Shown here: piece by piece, positions 46,022-57,723 of the stretch
How the letters are laid out: every line of letters starts with the position of its first letter
How positions within the stretch are numbered: position 1 is the first letter of the stretch
Source of the DNA: Purpureocillium takamizusanense
Lineage: Eukaryota > Ascomycota > Sordariomycetes > Hypocreales > Ophiocordycipitaceae
Length of the DNA stretch: 64,000 nt
Assembly: GCF_022605165.1 (NCBI RefSeq)
Contig: NC_063074.1
Span: forward strand, 709,501-773,500
Direction: 5' to 3'
Made by a program: the position numbers and the translations under genes
The notes under the pieces: model-generated
What the model was told of the DNA's origin: nothing
The model's database searches: none
What the model saw: the letters and a program-made list of their open reading frames with translations, nothing else

Positions 46022-46607
46022 GATCGCGGTTGATGCACGCGTGCGCTCGCTGAATGTGTGGCTGGTGCGAGCGCTGTGTCGTATGTCTGGCAGGTCGATG
46101 CACGAAGAAAAGGAAAGGTTGGTGGTGACCGTGGTGGCGATATCGCTGGGTGTACCTCGCCCTGCGTAGCGCATAAACGAACGCTTAATAATTCATTCAA
46201 ATACAGCGCTCTACGTCGCCCGCGCCTATGCACCCAAAGCACCAGGCGCAACCTCCTATGAAAGATATACCCAATGATGTCCATAGTCACTATAAAGGAT
46301 CAGCGCTTTCACTCTCATATCTTCGTCGGTGTCATGAGAGGTTAGATGTCCGCTATTGAGCATAGGGTAGCCCAAGTCTTGCGGTGTTAGGGCGGGTGCC
46401 AATTTTCCAACCAAATGTTAACGTTACTTGGTAGGCAGATAACGAGCAGCAGCGAGCCGCCAGACTACTTGTAATGATGTACCACTTGCCACAAAATGGC
46501 CGCGCCAAAGCTTAAAAAAAAGCGAAGAGGAGGCGAAGACTAGCCGCGAGGCCTCTCTGGAGGGCATCTGGAATGATTGAAAGGTGTGCAAGATGTGCAA
46601 AAAGTAA
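46022..46607. other. NBP35 upstream region
   Basis: The 586 bp between NBP35 and the tRNA hold the presumed NBP35 promoter and the possible N-terminal extension codons (46022-46174). No other gene is seen. An oligo-A run at 46599-46603 serves as the tRNA terminator on the minus strand. Confidence 0.55.
46599..46603 (-). terminator. Pol III T-tract terminator of tRNA-Gln
   Basis: Five T residues on the minus strand begin five bases after the tRNA 3' end, the usual RNA polymerase III stop signal. Confidence 0.75.
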
Positions 46608-46678
46608 GGTTCCAGAGGGAGTCGAACCCTCGCTGGCGGAATCAGAATCCGCAGTCATAACCGTTAGACCATGGAACC
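46608..46678 (-). tRNA. tRNA-Gln (anticodon CUG)
   Basis: The minus strand folds as a cloverleaf. The acceptor stem is GGTTCCA paired with TGGAACC. The anticodon arm is GCGGA-TTCTGAA-TCCGC, giving anticodon CTG, which reads CAG (Gln). The T arm is GAGGG-TTCGACT-CCCTC. A-box-like TGGTCTAACGG and B-box GGTTCGACTCC sequences are present. There is no intron and no encoded CCA. Confidence 0.93.
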
Positions 46679-46953
46679 GTTTGAAGTAGTGGGCTACTTC
46701 CCATGGCTGGTTGATGTGAGAATCAGACTTAGTTTGGATTATTCAGGACTGCCATCAATCCCTGTCCGGCGGTAGCGGGGCTCTCTCTTATCGCTGTCGT
46801 ATCGCCGCCCCGCCTAAATTTTTCTCTCGGTGCCCCACGAGTCTGCTGCTGTAGTCACCTACCTGTGCTGGCGAGTTCCAAGGTTGCAACCAGTCGAGCA
46901 GTCGGTGCTGAAATACTCTCCATCCCGCATTGCTTCACATCGATTATTCGACA
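46679..46953. other. DOHH upstream region
   Basis: Short promoter region between the tRNA and the DOHH start at 46954. I see nothing else in it. Confidence 0.5.
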
Positions 46954-47990
46954 ATGGCCGACGCGACGATAAGAAGCCTGCGGGAGAGCCTGTGCTCGCA
47001 GGACACGCCCCTTGCGGTGCAGTTCCGAGCGCTTTTCTCACTAAAGCATCTTGCGACTACCTCCGAAGACAGCGCCTCTATCGCCGCGATTGAAGCCATT
47101 GCCGCCGGTTTTGCATCGCCTTCGGCGCTGCTCAAACATGAGCTGGCATACTGCCTGGGTCAAACAAAGAAAGACGCTGCAGTGAAACCCTTGCGCGATG
47201 TTTTGTCCGATCTACAAGAAGACCCCATGGTCAGGCATGAGGCTGCTGAAGCCCTGGGTGCTTTGGGCAAGGTCGAGAACCTGGATATCCTCAAGCAGTT
47301 CCGCGATCGCAAGGGCGAGGATATTGCAGTGAAGGAGACATGTGAAATCGCCATCGATCGGGTAGAGTGGGAAAACTCGCCAGAGAGACTACAAGAACAG
47401 TTGCGACAGAGGTGAGTGCTGTCTATTTATTGTCCGTGGATTGTTGGCTGTGATACTGTGCTAATACAGATGCTATCAGCGACTTTGCCTCCATCGATCC
47501 CGCGCCGCCCATGCCCGAATCCGAGAGGAGCGTCGGCGACCTTGAAATGGTACTTATGGACGTGGAACAGCCTCTGTTCAAGCGCTATCGCGCCATGTTC
47601 GCCCTGCGCGACCTGGCGTCACCGCCAGACTGCCCAACTGCTGTTCCTGCGGTCCTTGCGCTCGCCCAAGGCTTCAAGGACGAGTCTGCACTGTTCCGTC
47701 ATGAAATTGCCTTTGTGTTTGGCCAGCTGTCGCACCCAGCCTCAATACCCGCGCTCACGGCAGCGCTCAGCAACGTGAATGAGGCGAGCATGGTTCGGCA
47801 CGAGGCAGCTGAGGCTCTCGGCGGGCTCGGTGAAGAGGATGGCGTTGAGGATACCCTGAAGAGCTTCCTTCACGATAAAGAGAAGGTTGTGCGCGACAGT
47901 GTTATTGTTGCTCTGGACATGGCAGAGTACGAGAAGAGTGGTGACGCAGAGTACGCCCTGATCCCTGCGGCTGCCGCTGCCTCTGCCTGA
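46954..47990 (+). CDS. LIA1: deoxyhypusine hydroxylase
   Basis: Predicted 322 aa from 46954-47411 and 47480-47990. This HEAT-repeat di-iron enzyme adds the hydroxyl group to deoxyhypusine on eIF5A in the cytoplasm, completing hypusine. All four iron-binding His-Glu pairs are present: residues 62-63 ([11 protein letters not shown]), 95-96 ([10 protein letters not shown]), 227-228 ([11 protein letters not shown]) and 260-261 ([10 protein letters not shown]). The 33-residue spacing in each half is the family's. The intron has two candidate acceptors ten bases apart; only the second (ATCAG at 47479) keeps the frame. Confidence 0.95.
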
Positions 47991-48031
47991 GCGAATGGTC
48001 GTTTATATAGATTCCATAGATGAGAGCCCTC

Positions 48032-48510
48032 TCAGTTGTTCTCGTTCCATCTACACCGACGTTAGCAGTGTGGTCCAATGTATTTGCACCACGGACACGT
48101 ACGAGTGACCGCAATCACACGTGAAAATAATGGTAGACCCTTCGTCGGCACTTCGCAGCTGCACCGACGTGTACTTGACTTCGTCACGACCGCACTTGGG
48201 GCATCGCTCTTGCACGACGCTTTCGGTCTGGATGTTGTGGCGCTCTACAGCCTGCACGCTCGACTGCAGCTTTTGTCGGAGAAATGAGGGAAAATCGGAA
48301 GGTTTCGATTTCGTCAATATCGTCTTTGACCCCGTGTCTAGGTGATACAGCATGTCAGCGTGGCAGGCACTGTATTCGACGCTGCCAAAACCTACCTTTG
48401 TTCCATGCGCCACAGCATTCGCACTTGAGGAAATTTTTCTCCGTGCCTTTGGTGGCAGGTAGCAAATTTCCACAGTCCGTGCAGAAGACTAGAGAACCAA
48501 TTGCAGCCAT
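48032..48510 (-). CDS. RPA12: RNA polymerase I subunit Rpa12
   Basis: Predicted 122 aa from 48510-48396, 48337-48103 and 48050-48032. The N-terminal zinc ribbon uses Cys10, 13, 30 and 33. The C-terminal TFIIS-like ribbon uses Cys84, 87, 112 and 114 and contains the acidic hairpin RSADEGST (Asp103-Glu104) used in RNA cleavage. A small last exon supplies the ending WNENN; without splicing the frame would run on into intron sequence. Rpa12 supports proofreading and termination by RNA polymerase I in the nucleolus. Divergent from the cohesin-loader gene, 512 bp apart. Confidence 0.93.
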
Positions 48511-49022
48511 GGCCTTCGCTGAGGATAACTCTGTGCGCGAATGCTGGTCGAATACACACCGCGAGAGAATGCGAGGCAAGAAATTTGGCTCAGGTGCAAG
48601 GCCGCGCGAAACTGGAAATCGCCGGGTCCCTGAGCCGGAAAAACTGGTCAGGCAAGGCACCAATACGTCACTTCGGAACATCCGCTGACTGGCCAGGAGG
48701 CTGGTTTCACGACCCACCTTGCCTTGGCCAGCGACTGCAGGCGCTCGCGAGGCTGCACTTTCCCATCTCGTCCATCCTAACGACAGCTTCGCGCGATCGA
48801 GCTGTACCCTCGCATTCTTTCTCAGTCTCGCATCGTTATGCATACATGAGCCGGAGCGCCTCGGAATATATATTCTGCTACAGCCCCCTGTGCTGCGCGC
48901 CGGCTTGTCACCGGCTAGCGTCTTTGCGCCAGCCGACCTCTCAATGCGACGAATCCGGCGCTCCAACTTCTAGGCCATGCCTGAAACGTTGAGCTATTGT
49001 GCGAAGCCATAATACCACCGCC
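48511..49022. other. bidirectional promoter (RPA12 / SCC2)
   Basis: These 512 bp separate two divergent starts. A single TCGCGA site lies at 48745-48750. I see nothing else. Confidence 0.5.
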
Positions 49023-52000
49023 ATGGAGCCTCATAATGCCAACGGGCCGAGGAACGGGATTGGCCGCCTGCATCAGCAAACTATTTCGCGGCCGTTCACT
49101 TTGCAAGAGTCGCTCCCGTACTCACCTCAAACCTCCACCGTCCCGTTCCTGCCAGGTTCGTCACCGCATTATATACAGCTGCGCGCTTTCACAGGGTGCT
49201 CGTGAAATCTAACTCATTAGTAGAAGTGATACCCGATCCTTGCTTGGGCTCAGGCTCCCCGGCGCTTCGAATTGCGGACTTGTTTCCTCGGGATGAGTTT
49301 GACAAGGTCAACAGCGACGCCGCTACCGCACTACAAGGTTCCCGCACTCTTAAGCAGACTGCGGACTATGTGTTGCACGACCTGAAGCCGTCTCAACGAA
49401 CACACTAGTATGTTGCCCCGGATGAGGTTTGCTGGAGCATGGTCTGACCTCCAATAGCAAATTCCCAACATTGCCCCAAGCTACCACGACAGCATCCGCA
49501 GGCAAAAGCCTCGCCGATGGGCTCTCTCCGCTGACAAGGTCTGTCTACGAACGGGTGGGAAGCTTTTTCAAGTCGACAAAGGCAAATATTGCAAGCCCGA
49601 AGCTCGTGAATGGGGACGCAGGTCATCATTCCGGGACAAGGGAGTCTCCTTCGCACGCATCGAACGCCTCATCGCAACTGCACCGGGGCCGCTCTGAAAG
49701 CCACGAAGTACACAGATCTCCCTCAGTCAGAATTGAGGTCGCAATACCCTCGAAACGGACATTCGATCCGACTTCATACGTGGATGCAACTGGAGTGGAC
49801 GAGCTCCAGGAACATGCGCCTCCCTTGATACCGTCACAGCCACCGAACGCGAACCAGATCAATACCTCACAGGAACCGACATCCAGCGGTATCAAACTTT
49901 CACCGTCATCCGTGAAGGAACCTGTTTTCAGCATCGAATTGCCATCGGTCAACTTCAAGAGAGAAGAGTATCTGGAGGTTGCGGACGCGCCAGATGCCCC
50001 GCAGAACCTCTCAGCACGAAGGCAGGGGCCTCAAGTCTTTGCAGATAGCCAAGGAATTACTGTCACAAGCCTGGACCAGCGACAGAGGGCAGAAGCGGCC
50101 CTGGATGCCCTAGAAGCGTTATTGCGGTCTGTCTTTGCGGCTGTGGGACAGGCCCTGGGACAGGAGAGCGGATCTGAGCACATCGTGACTCTCACTACCG
50201 ATAGAGAGCCGGCTATGACTGCTGTCACTCAGCAGAAGATGCACGGCGCGATCCAGAAAGTCATTGGGTTACGATGTTTGCAACACGTCTCCTTGGAAAG
50301 TCTTCTTCAAGTCATGAAGCTCAGTGAAGCAAGCTTGAAGCAAATAGATGGCCTCGAGCTTCGAGCTGATGAAAGCTGGGACGAGAACGCTGTGGACTCA
50401 TGGATACAGCAGCTCTCGGAAGTTGAAACGGCTCTTAAAGCGGCTCGAACCTGCGCACGGATTCTGTCTGGAGGGCGGGATGACAAGCAGCTCTATTCCG
50501 AATCGGTCATCAACCGTTGTGTCGACATCTTCAAAAGCGTTACCGAGGATTTCGTTATTCCTTTGGTGGAACTGCGGAACTCGGGGCCGTCAGCGAATCT
50601 ATTCAAGATGGTCCAGCGACACAAGAAGGTGGTCGGGTCAGTCTTCGTCTGTTGCCAGAAGCTCTTCGCCGTCCTTGCCGAGCTAGTCACCAAGATTGAG
50701 CTCTCGGAATCTGTCATCAATACGCTGGAGTTTACGGCGTCGAAGCTAATCTTTGTCGAGAACGCCTACTTCGAACGGGACTCGGCTATCGGAGTTCAAA
50801 AATTCGATGGTATCAGGTCTGTCGCAATGGACATGCTTTGCCAGATCTTCTTGATTAAGCCGGATCAGAGACAAGGGATTACTGATGACATTCTGACCTC
50901 CCTGGAGAAGCTCCCCGTTGGCAAGCAAAGTTCCAGGCAATTCAAATTGTCTGACGGAGGCAGTATTCAACCTGTTTCGGCTCTCATCATGCGCCTGGTC
51001 CAGGCTAGCTCTGGTCGAGTGGACTCGAGCGATGGAGCTGGTCGTGCAGCCCTACTACGCAGCATGGGTGACGACGAGGATGCGGAATACGACGAATTGC
51101 AGACGGCGAAGAAGGGGCAGGCTGCGGCGACCATTCTCAACGAAGAACAAGGGGCCCAGCAGCATGCGGTTGCAATTCAAGAACTAGAAGCCGCTGCAGC
51201 GCCTCTCAGTGAATCTGCAAGCCGAAACGCATCATACGTCATCAATTTCATCGTCAAAAGAGCTATTGGGTCCACGAAGACCGGCGATACGCCTTATCGC
51301 AACCTGCTGGATCTTTTCGTTGAAGACTTTACAACATGCCTCGATTCACCGGACTGGCCTTCAGCTGAGCTCCTCCTTCGGCTACTCATGGTCATGATGG
51401 TGCAGCTCTTCGAGGCACCGAAAACTGCGGCCCCTGCGAAGAATATGGCCCTGGAGTTGCTTGGTACTATGAGTGCTGCAATATCTCGCCTACGATCGCA
51501 CGTGACAAAAACTGCTAGTGCTTTCGAAGGCAGCGACGCTGGAGAACTGTCTCGGTACCTTTCAGACCTGGCCACGCATGTCCTTGAACAGAAGTGCCAG
51601 ATGGAGCATATCGTTGCCTGGTCTGGCCCGTGCCGTGCGACGCTGGAGTATCTCCACGACCGTTGCTCTGAGGATCCTCACCTATCCAGCGCCGTCTCAT
51701 TCATGATCACGGATTGGGCGAGCAAAATCCACTCTGGCTATGATTCCATTCAAGAGGATGACAGTGACCGCGACCAAGAACTTGGTCGGCTAGCCTATCG
51801 GCTGAGAATGATGATTGACGACAGGAAATGGCTTTTCAACGAATATACCTTCAAGACCGTGACGGCAAGCCAGGCAAGATTCGCATTCTCTATCGTCCTG
51901 CTTCGCTCTCCGCTCTGCGAATCTTTTGGCAAGATTCTCAATATCCTGCTTGGTTCCATGGCTAGCGACCAGGCCACTGTCCGCAGCAAGAGCCTCAAGA

Positions 52001-54696
52001 GTGTAAACCAGGTTCTGGAGACCGATCCTTCCATCTTGGATGGCGACTCAACAGTCATACAGTTGATTCTCGATTGCTCGAGTGACTCGTCGACGCAAGT
52101 TCGCGATTCCGCTCTCGGCCTCCTGGGGAACTGCATTGGAATGCGACCCTCACTGGAACCATCCTTGACTCCGAAAATCATCGATCGGTTTCAGGATGCT
52201 GGCGTCGGCGTGAGAAAACGAGCCATGAAGCTGGCACGAGACATCTATCTTCGTAACCGGAACAAGGGACTTCGGAGCGCAATTGCCAACGGTCTCCTGC
52301 GTCGAGTCCAGGATCCGGACGAAGGGGTGCGTGATCTCGCACGCCAGATGATTGAAGAGATTTGGTTTGCGCCTTTCTACGCCAACGAAAGCACGGCGAC
52401 GTTTGAGACAGCTCTCACGGAGCATGTGGCCCTGATCATACAGACTGTAAAGACCGGAACAGTTACTGAGATCCTGGACAAGGTCTTTCAGACAATTGTG
52501 AGGCCTAACAACAGGTCTCTGGAAGGTCCCTTCACTGTCTGTTCAAGGCTGGTGGGCATCATGTTTGGGCTCATCGACAACCCGGATTCCGAAGATACAT
52601 CTATTCCGTCAGGCCGTGACGCCTTGCAAGTTCTCACCATCTTTGCCAAAGCCGACCCAAAGTTGTTCACGCTTGAGCAGATTCGCCTGCTCAAGCCCCA
52701 ACTGGCCAGCTTCACTGGCCGAGACGAGCTCGCTGCGTTCCGGGCTGTCACTGTCATTTATAAACGCGTGCTTCCGCAACTACCGACAGTCCATTCGGAC
52801 TTCCTCGCCGAAGTGAGGCTACAGCTTCTCAAAGGAATCGGCAAGATCTCGTCTCGCGGAGCTTTAGATGACCTCATTGGGTGTGCGCACACGGTCTGTG
52901 AGCTTCTGAAAGACTTCAGCCCCCTAGCCAATCTTGTTGCGTCGAGCTTGTTGGGAATTCAGAAATTGGCCAAGGCTCCGCTCGACAGCAAGCGCCTCAA
53001 CCACCTCTGCGCGTATGCAATCATAGTGGGGAGCGTCGGCAAGCACTGTGACCTGGACAAACAGTTGCATATCTTCCGAGAGAAATTCCCTCGATGGCAA
53101 GGGGATTCGATTCCTCGGCTTATTGTCGACACGCTGTCCCCGTTTGCGCTGCCGCCGCAGTCCCTCGAGGCGCGGAAAGTGGCGATTGAGGCCATTGGGC
53201 TGGTTTGTCAATCGTGGCCACGAAATTACGTTCTGGCTAAAGTGTATACGGCCTTTCAGCAGGTGTTTCAGGACCGAATTCCTATTTTGGAAACCATGAT
53301 TCTCAGATCGTTCAAAGAGTTTCTCATGACCGAAGAAAGACGCTCCGAGGCCGGGGCTGCCGCAGCTACCGCAGATGGCAAGAAAAAGGAACTGACGGTC
53401 ATGGGCGGAACTAACTTTGACGATGTTGCAAGCGCTACGACGCAACGATTCCTGAGAGATATAACACGCATTGCTCTGGGCAGTCAAGATGAACATGCGT
53501 TCCTAGCCATGGAGGTCCTGGGTAGCATCAACCGACAGGGCCTGACCCACCCCAAGGAGACTGGCGTTACGCTCATAACGCTGGAGACGTCTGCCAACCG
53601 TAAAATTGCTGAGCTCGCCTTCATGGAGCATCGATCGTTACATGAGAAGCACGAGACGGTACTGGAGAGGGAGTACGTTAAAGCCGTGCAGTCAGCCTAC
53701 AATTATCAGCGGGACATCGTCAAGGACTCTCACGGCGCGGTTGTGGACCCTTTCCAGTCGAAACTACACCTGTTGATGGAGGTGCTCAAGATCAGCAAGC
53801 TTAGAAATAGGCAGCGGTTCTTGGAAAAGCTGTGCAACCAGACAGACTTTGAGCTCTCTAAGCTTGATGCCATTGGAGATCTGCCGCCGCACGTCGACTT
53901 TGCCCGGTTCATCATCGAGAACGTGGCCTTCTTCGAATATCAGGCCATTGGTGAGCTCCAGAGCGTGGTCACCTCGCTCGAGAAAATTGTGACTGGTACG
54001 GGGGCAACAGTGGCTCAAGCAATCGAATCTGAAGTTTTCAATGTCCGGATGGACGTCGATGAACTGAACCAACCCCAAGGCTCTAGCGCAATAGACTCCG
54101 TTGCTGGCATGTCCTCGGGCGACCCGTCCGGAGGTGGACAACAACCCCCGGTTCCAGTGCTGATTTCGGCCCTATCGGTCGAGCCGCAGAGGTTGCGTCA
54201 GCTGACGGCGGCGTCCATGGTGCTTCTATCATTGTGGGAAGCCCGAACCTATATTCGCAAGTTGTACAGCATGGGCACGAGCAGGCACGACAGCAAGGCC
54301 AAGGCGCTGGCCAAGGACCTCAACAAGACGCCCTCGAAGACACAGGGTGTGCACGGGGATAAGTTCTGGGATGAGGTTGCCTCTCACATGAAAGGCCTGC
54401 AAAACAACGAGACGATGGCGAGGACATGCCGATCGCTCGTGGAGCTTATGAATGTTGACAAGGAGTTCAAGGTTGCCGACGAAGATGACGAGATGGCCAT
54501 CGATGAGCATGGTACAGGCAGCGACGAAGAGGACGACGACGCGCCAGATAGAGGCCGAAAAAGAAAGGGCGGGGCCACAACAGGTGGTCGTAAGAAGCGG
54601 GCGCGGTCGAGCTCTCAACCTCGCAAGCGTGGACGGCCACGCAAGCAAAGCGTGGAGACGAGCGAGGACGCCGAATTTGATGGTGATTGGATCTAA
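49023..54696 (+). CDS. SCC2: cohesin loader Scc2/Mis4 (NIPBL family)
   Basis: Predicted 1852 aa from 49023-49155, 49221-49407 and 49458-54696. The ATG (MEPHNANGPRNGIGR) is chosen because both introns then keep the frame. The N-terminal 250 residues are mostly disordered and would carry the Scc4-binding region. The remainder is a long HEAT-repeat array. DNSALGLLG-type and DEGVRDLARQMIEEIWFAPF segments are typical of the Scc2/Mis4/Nipped-B family, as is the later FLTNVAFFEYQ-like region. The protein loads cohesin on chromosomes in the nucleus together with Scc4. The C-terminus is an acidic stretch followed by KKRARSSSQPRKRGRPRKQ, which contains an AT-hook-like KRGRPRK core. Confidence 0.93.
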
Positions 54697-57600
54697 AGCT
54701 GGCTGGGAGCGACAGTTCTCGCGCTTGCTTACCACGGGGCTGAGGGACCTGGACGTGGGGCGGACCAGACCACGATATGCACGTAGCAGGGCACGACGAT
54801 TACACGGCGTTCATGAATTTTGAGGGCAGGCGGAGCAGGTTTGATGCGTAGCGTTGCACGACTATCTCATATGATACCTGGGGTGCGTCGCTTTTGCTTG
54901 TAGAGGGACACGGGGACACCGGCGCAACCGGCATTACACAGAGGGGCAAGTACACCGGGCATAATGGTGCGGGAGACTAGAAGCAATACTTTGCCATACA
55001 CCTATACATGCACGTGAGAGACTTTGCATCCGCTCCCTTGAAAAGGCATCGACTTGCCCATTCTACGTTGGGGCTGCGTGCTGCAATGCAGCCGCTTGTA
55101 GAGTGCAGCAGCCTGACTTGTGCTTGACCAGCTGACGCATGCTTGGAGCGACTCATGGCTGGATGCGAAAATTACGAGCACGAAGCAGCCAAGCCTGAAT
55201 GCCCAGCTGGCCGGACTTGTTGTCGGCAGGTTAGCAGAGATCTGTCAAATAGGTAGTTCTCTGTTTGGCGTCGGTCGCTGGGTTTGGCTGCCACGAAGCT
55301 CCGGCCGAAATGGTTTGACGTCAGCTGGGCGCCAACTTTTTTGTTGGCAACCCTCCGATGGTGTGGAGTGGTTGCACAAAGGCGCCTTGTGAGTTGGCGT
55401 TGGAGTGACGCTACTTTGTCCGGGGGGGGCCAACCTACCGGGCGGAAATTCACACGCAATCAAATCCGACTCTGAGTCAACGCCACAAACGCGGTGACTA
55501 GCGTGACGCAGGGAGAGAATGGTCTGGGAAACTCGACGATGACAGAGAATTAGCCAGCCGTGGCTCATGGACATTTGATTCTTTTGATATAGGGAATTGT
55601 GAAGCTCATGCCTCTGGTCGAGGCTGCGTCGGGCCGCAGAGAGAGGAGAAGAGGTCGTGCCAAGATGGGCAAATGCAGCCACATCTACGGCCAAGAGATT
55701 GCCCAGCCGGCGGAAACATGCGAGTGTGGGGTTCCTAGATAACTTACGTAGTACAGGGCCCAGGCAGGCTTCGTTCGGCCTTGGCAGGGTCCGTTGCACC
55801 AACAACAACGTGCGTGCTTTGTTTCCTTGGTTGGGCTGCTTGCCGTCTTGTTTCTGATGGCGGGTGCGTCCTCATTCGGCACCATATCAAGGAAGCAAGG
55901 AGGACGTGGTTTCGAGATGGTGGATGGGACTGGTCGATGCCGAGGGGCGCCACGTACCGTGACGTACGTGTTTGATGTCTGTGGTGATGACACGCTCTGC
56001 CGTGACGGGATTAGGTAGGTACTAAGCAACGGTAGCTTCTGTAACTTCAGCAAGAGGCCGGGGGTAACGCGAGGGAGGAAGTACTGCCGACGGTGAAGCT
56101 AGAGAGAAGTATACCATGCCCCATCACGCGAGACCGTGTACGAGGAATATACCTGACTTAGTGCTTGAGTCGTCAGTCGACCTAAGTACCGGCTAGGAAC
56201 CGGGGGTACATTCAGCGACAACGCAAACACATTCACGGCCGAGCAGGGACGAGCACGCGCCAGCCCCTTTCATCTTTGATCCAGAGCGCCCCGCCGTTCA
56301 TATATGCCTAGGTAATAATGCAAGTATGAGCTCGACGATGCTTGCGCCCAGATACCTGACCGCCCATCCTGCATCAACCTCGGACGTCCCCCTTCACTTG
56401 TGTCCGTGCTGGGACAACCTTTGTCGTGCTCGCCTTCCTCAATACGTACTCTCGCCATCAAGACTCGACATTCTGCACACTCCGTTTCGCTACTTTTGTC
56501 GCCGACACGCGCGTCGGCTTCTTTGGAATCCGTGCTTCGGGCCATCGCGCTTGCGGTCTCCGACCAGCTGACGTTGCTCTTCCAAACAAAGGTGTGTGTA
56601 CGCTTCCCATGACGAACACAGCTGCGCCATGCCATGCCATTTCAACCCTCTTCGTCCCTGCGCCACGCTCCCTCGGCCCCGAGGCCGGCCAGGCGCGCCA
56701 GGTGCCCCTGGAAGTCGGCTGTGCGCTGCTGGCCGGGCCTCCCACGGTTACTTTTGGTCGGTGTGAGTGCAGTGCCTGGTGGCCGGTCCTCTGGCCGGTC
56801 GCTGCGGCAGCAGCCTTCCAAATGTAAATGCCACGCGCTCAGTTCGGCACAATGTGACGAGGAAGCGCCACATACAGATATGCCTCCTTTGAACGAAGCT
56901 CTGACCGTGGCCTGACTAAAAGGGAGTTTGCATCGGCCATTTTGCCCCACGCTATGAGGCCGCCCGCCGCTTAATGAGGATTCTTCGTCGCTCCACCTTC
57001 CGTCGCGCTCCATACTGAAAAGGGGTCGCTCGTTTTAGGAATCAGGAACCCGAATCTCAACGTCTCGCTCTGCCAAGATACATACAGTACTCCGCCATTT
57101 TATCGTCTTCACTTTGCGCCGGAACAAAGCACGACTTCAAGGCATTAACCGGAGCTGAGAAGCTCGGCGGACGCACAAAGGCCTTGCCACTATGTCCTGT
57201 GAGTGGCCTCCCCGCCGACGACCTTGCTGGCGTCTCCTCGTGCGACAATCCAAACCGCCGCAAATCAGATTCATCAACTCGTTGTGGTGGCTCTCTTGCA
57301 TTGCGCTTCCCCTCTTTGTGCCGTGTTTGCCAGGTCTCGAACGATGAGCAGCACGAGTCTGAGCACTCGAATCAGTCTTCTTCCCCATGCGGTTACAACG
57401 GTCCGCCCCAAAGCACAGCACAGCCCCAATGCCCAAGCCCATGACCGAGCAGGTTTCAATCACTTCCTTTGCTCTATCCCTGTGACCGCTCTGCCGCAGC
57501 TTCCGGCACGACGGCGACCTGCCCCCGCCATGGATCCACCGCCTGTTGAGTGACAAGCCTGTGGTTGACCGGGCCGTCTGTCGGATGATGCCCATGGCGC

Positions 57601-57723
57601 TGATTGATGCCTCTTGCTCTTGCCTCATCATCACCCGTCTCTTCAGCACCACCTTGCGCCCGGCTGGCCGTCTCTTTACGCGATTTGTCGATGCCACTAG
57701 GCGTGCGCACGTCAGGTGCTAAC
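54697..57723. other. intergenic region between SCC2 and Ca2+ exchanger
   Basis: Three kilobases hold the SCC2 3' flank and the promoter/leader of the exchanger. TACC/TAGGTA motifs occur at 56008-56030 and 56165-56205. Many frames up to about 187 codons are open on both strands, but all lack domain features and none has a clear start and promoter. In-frame ATGs upstream of the chosen exchanger start lie at 57607 and about 57688. Confidence 0.5.

Noticed and set aside
45288..46169. 293-codon open frame on the plus strand
   Set aside because: Antisense to NBP35 and explained by its codon composition.
48051..48102. Extended C-terminus of Rpa12
   Set aside because: The frame reads into a GTACGT..TAG intron; splicing it restores a family-like ending after the zinc ribbon.
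55245..55808. 187-codon frame on the minus strand
   Set aside because: Mixed composition, no domain, and overlapping frames on the other strand are equally open.
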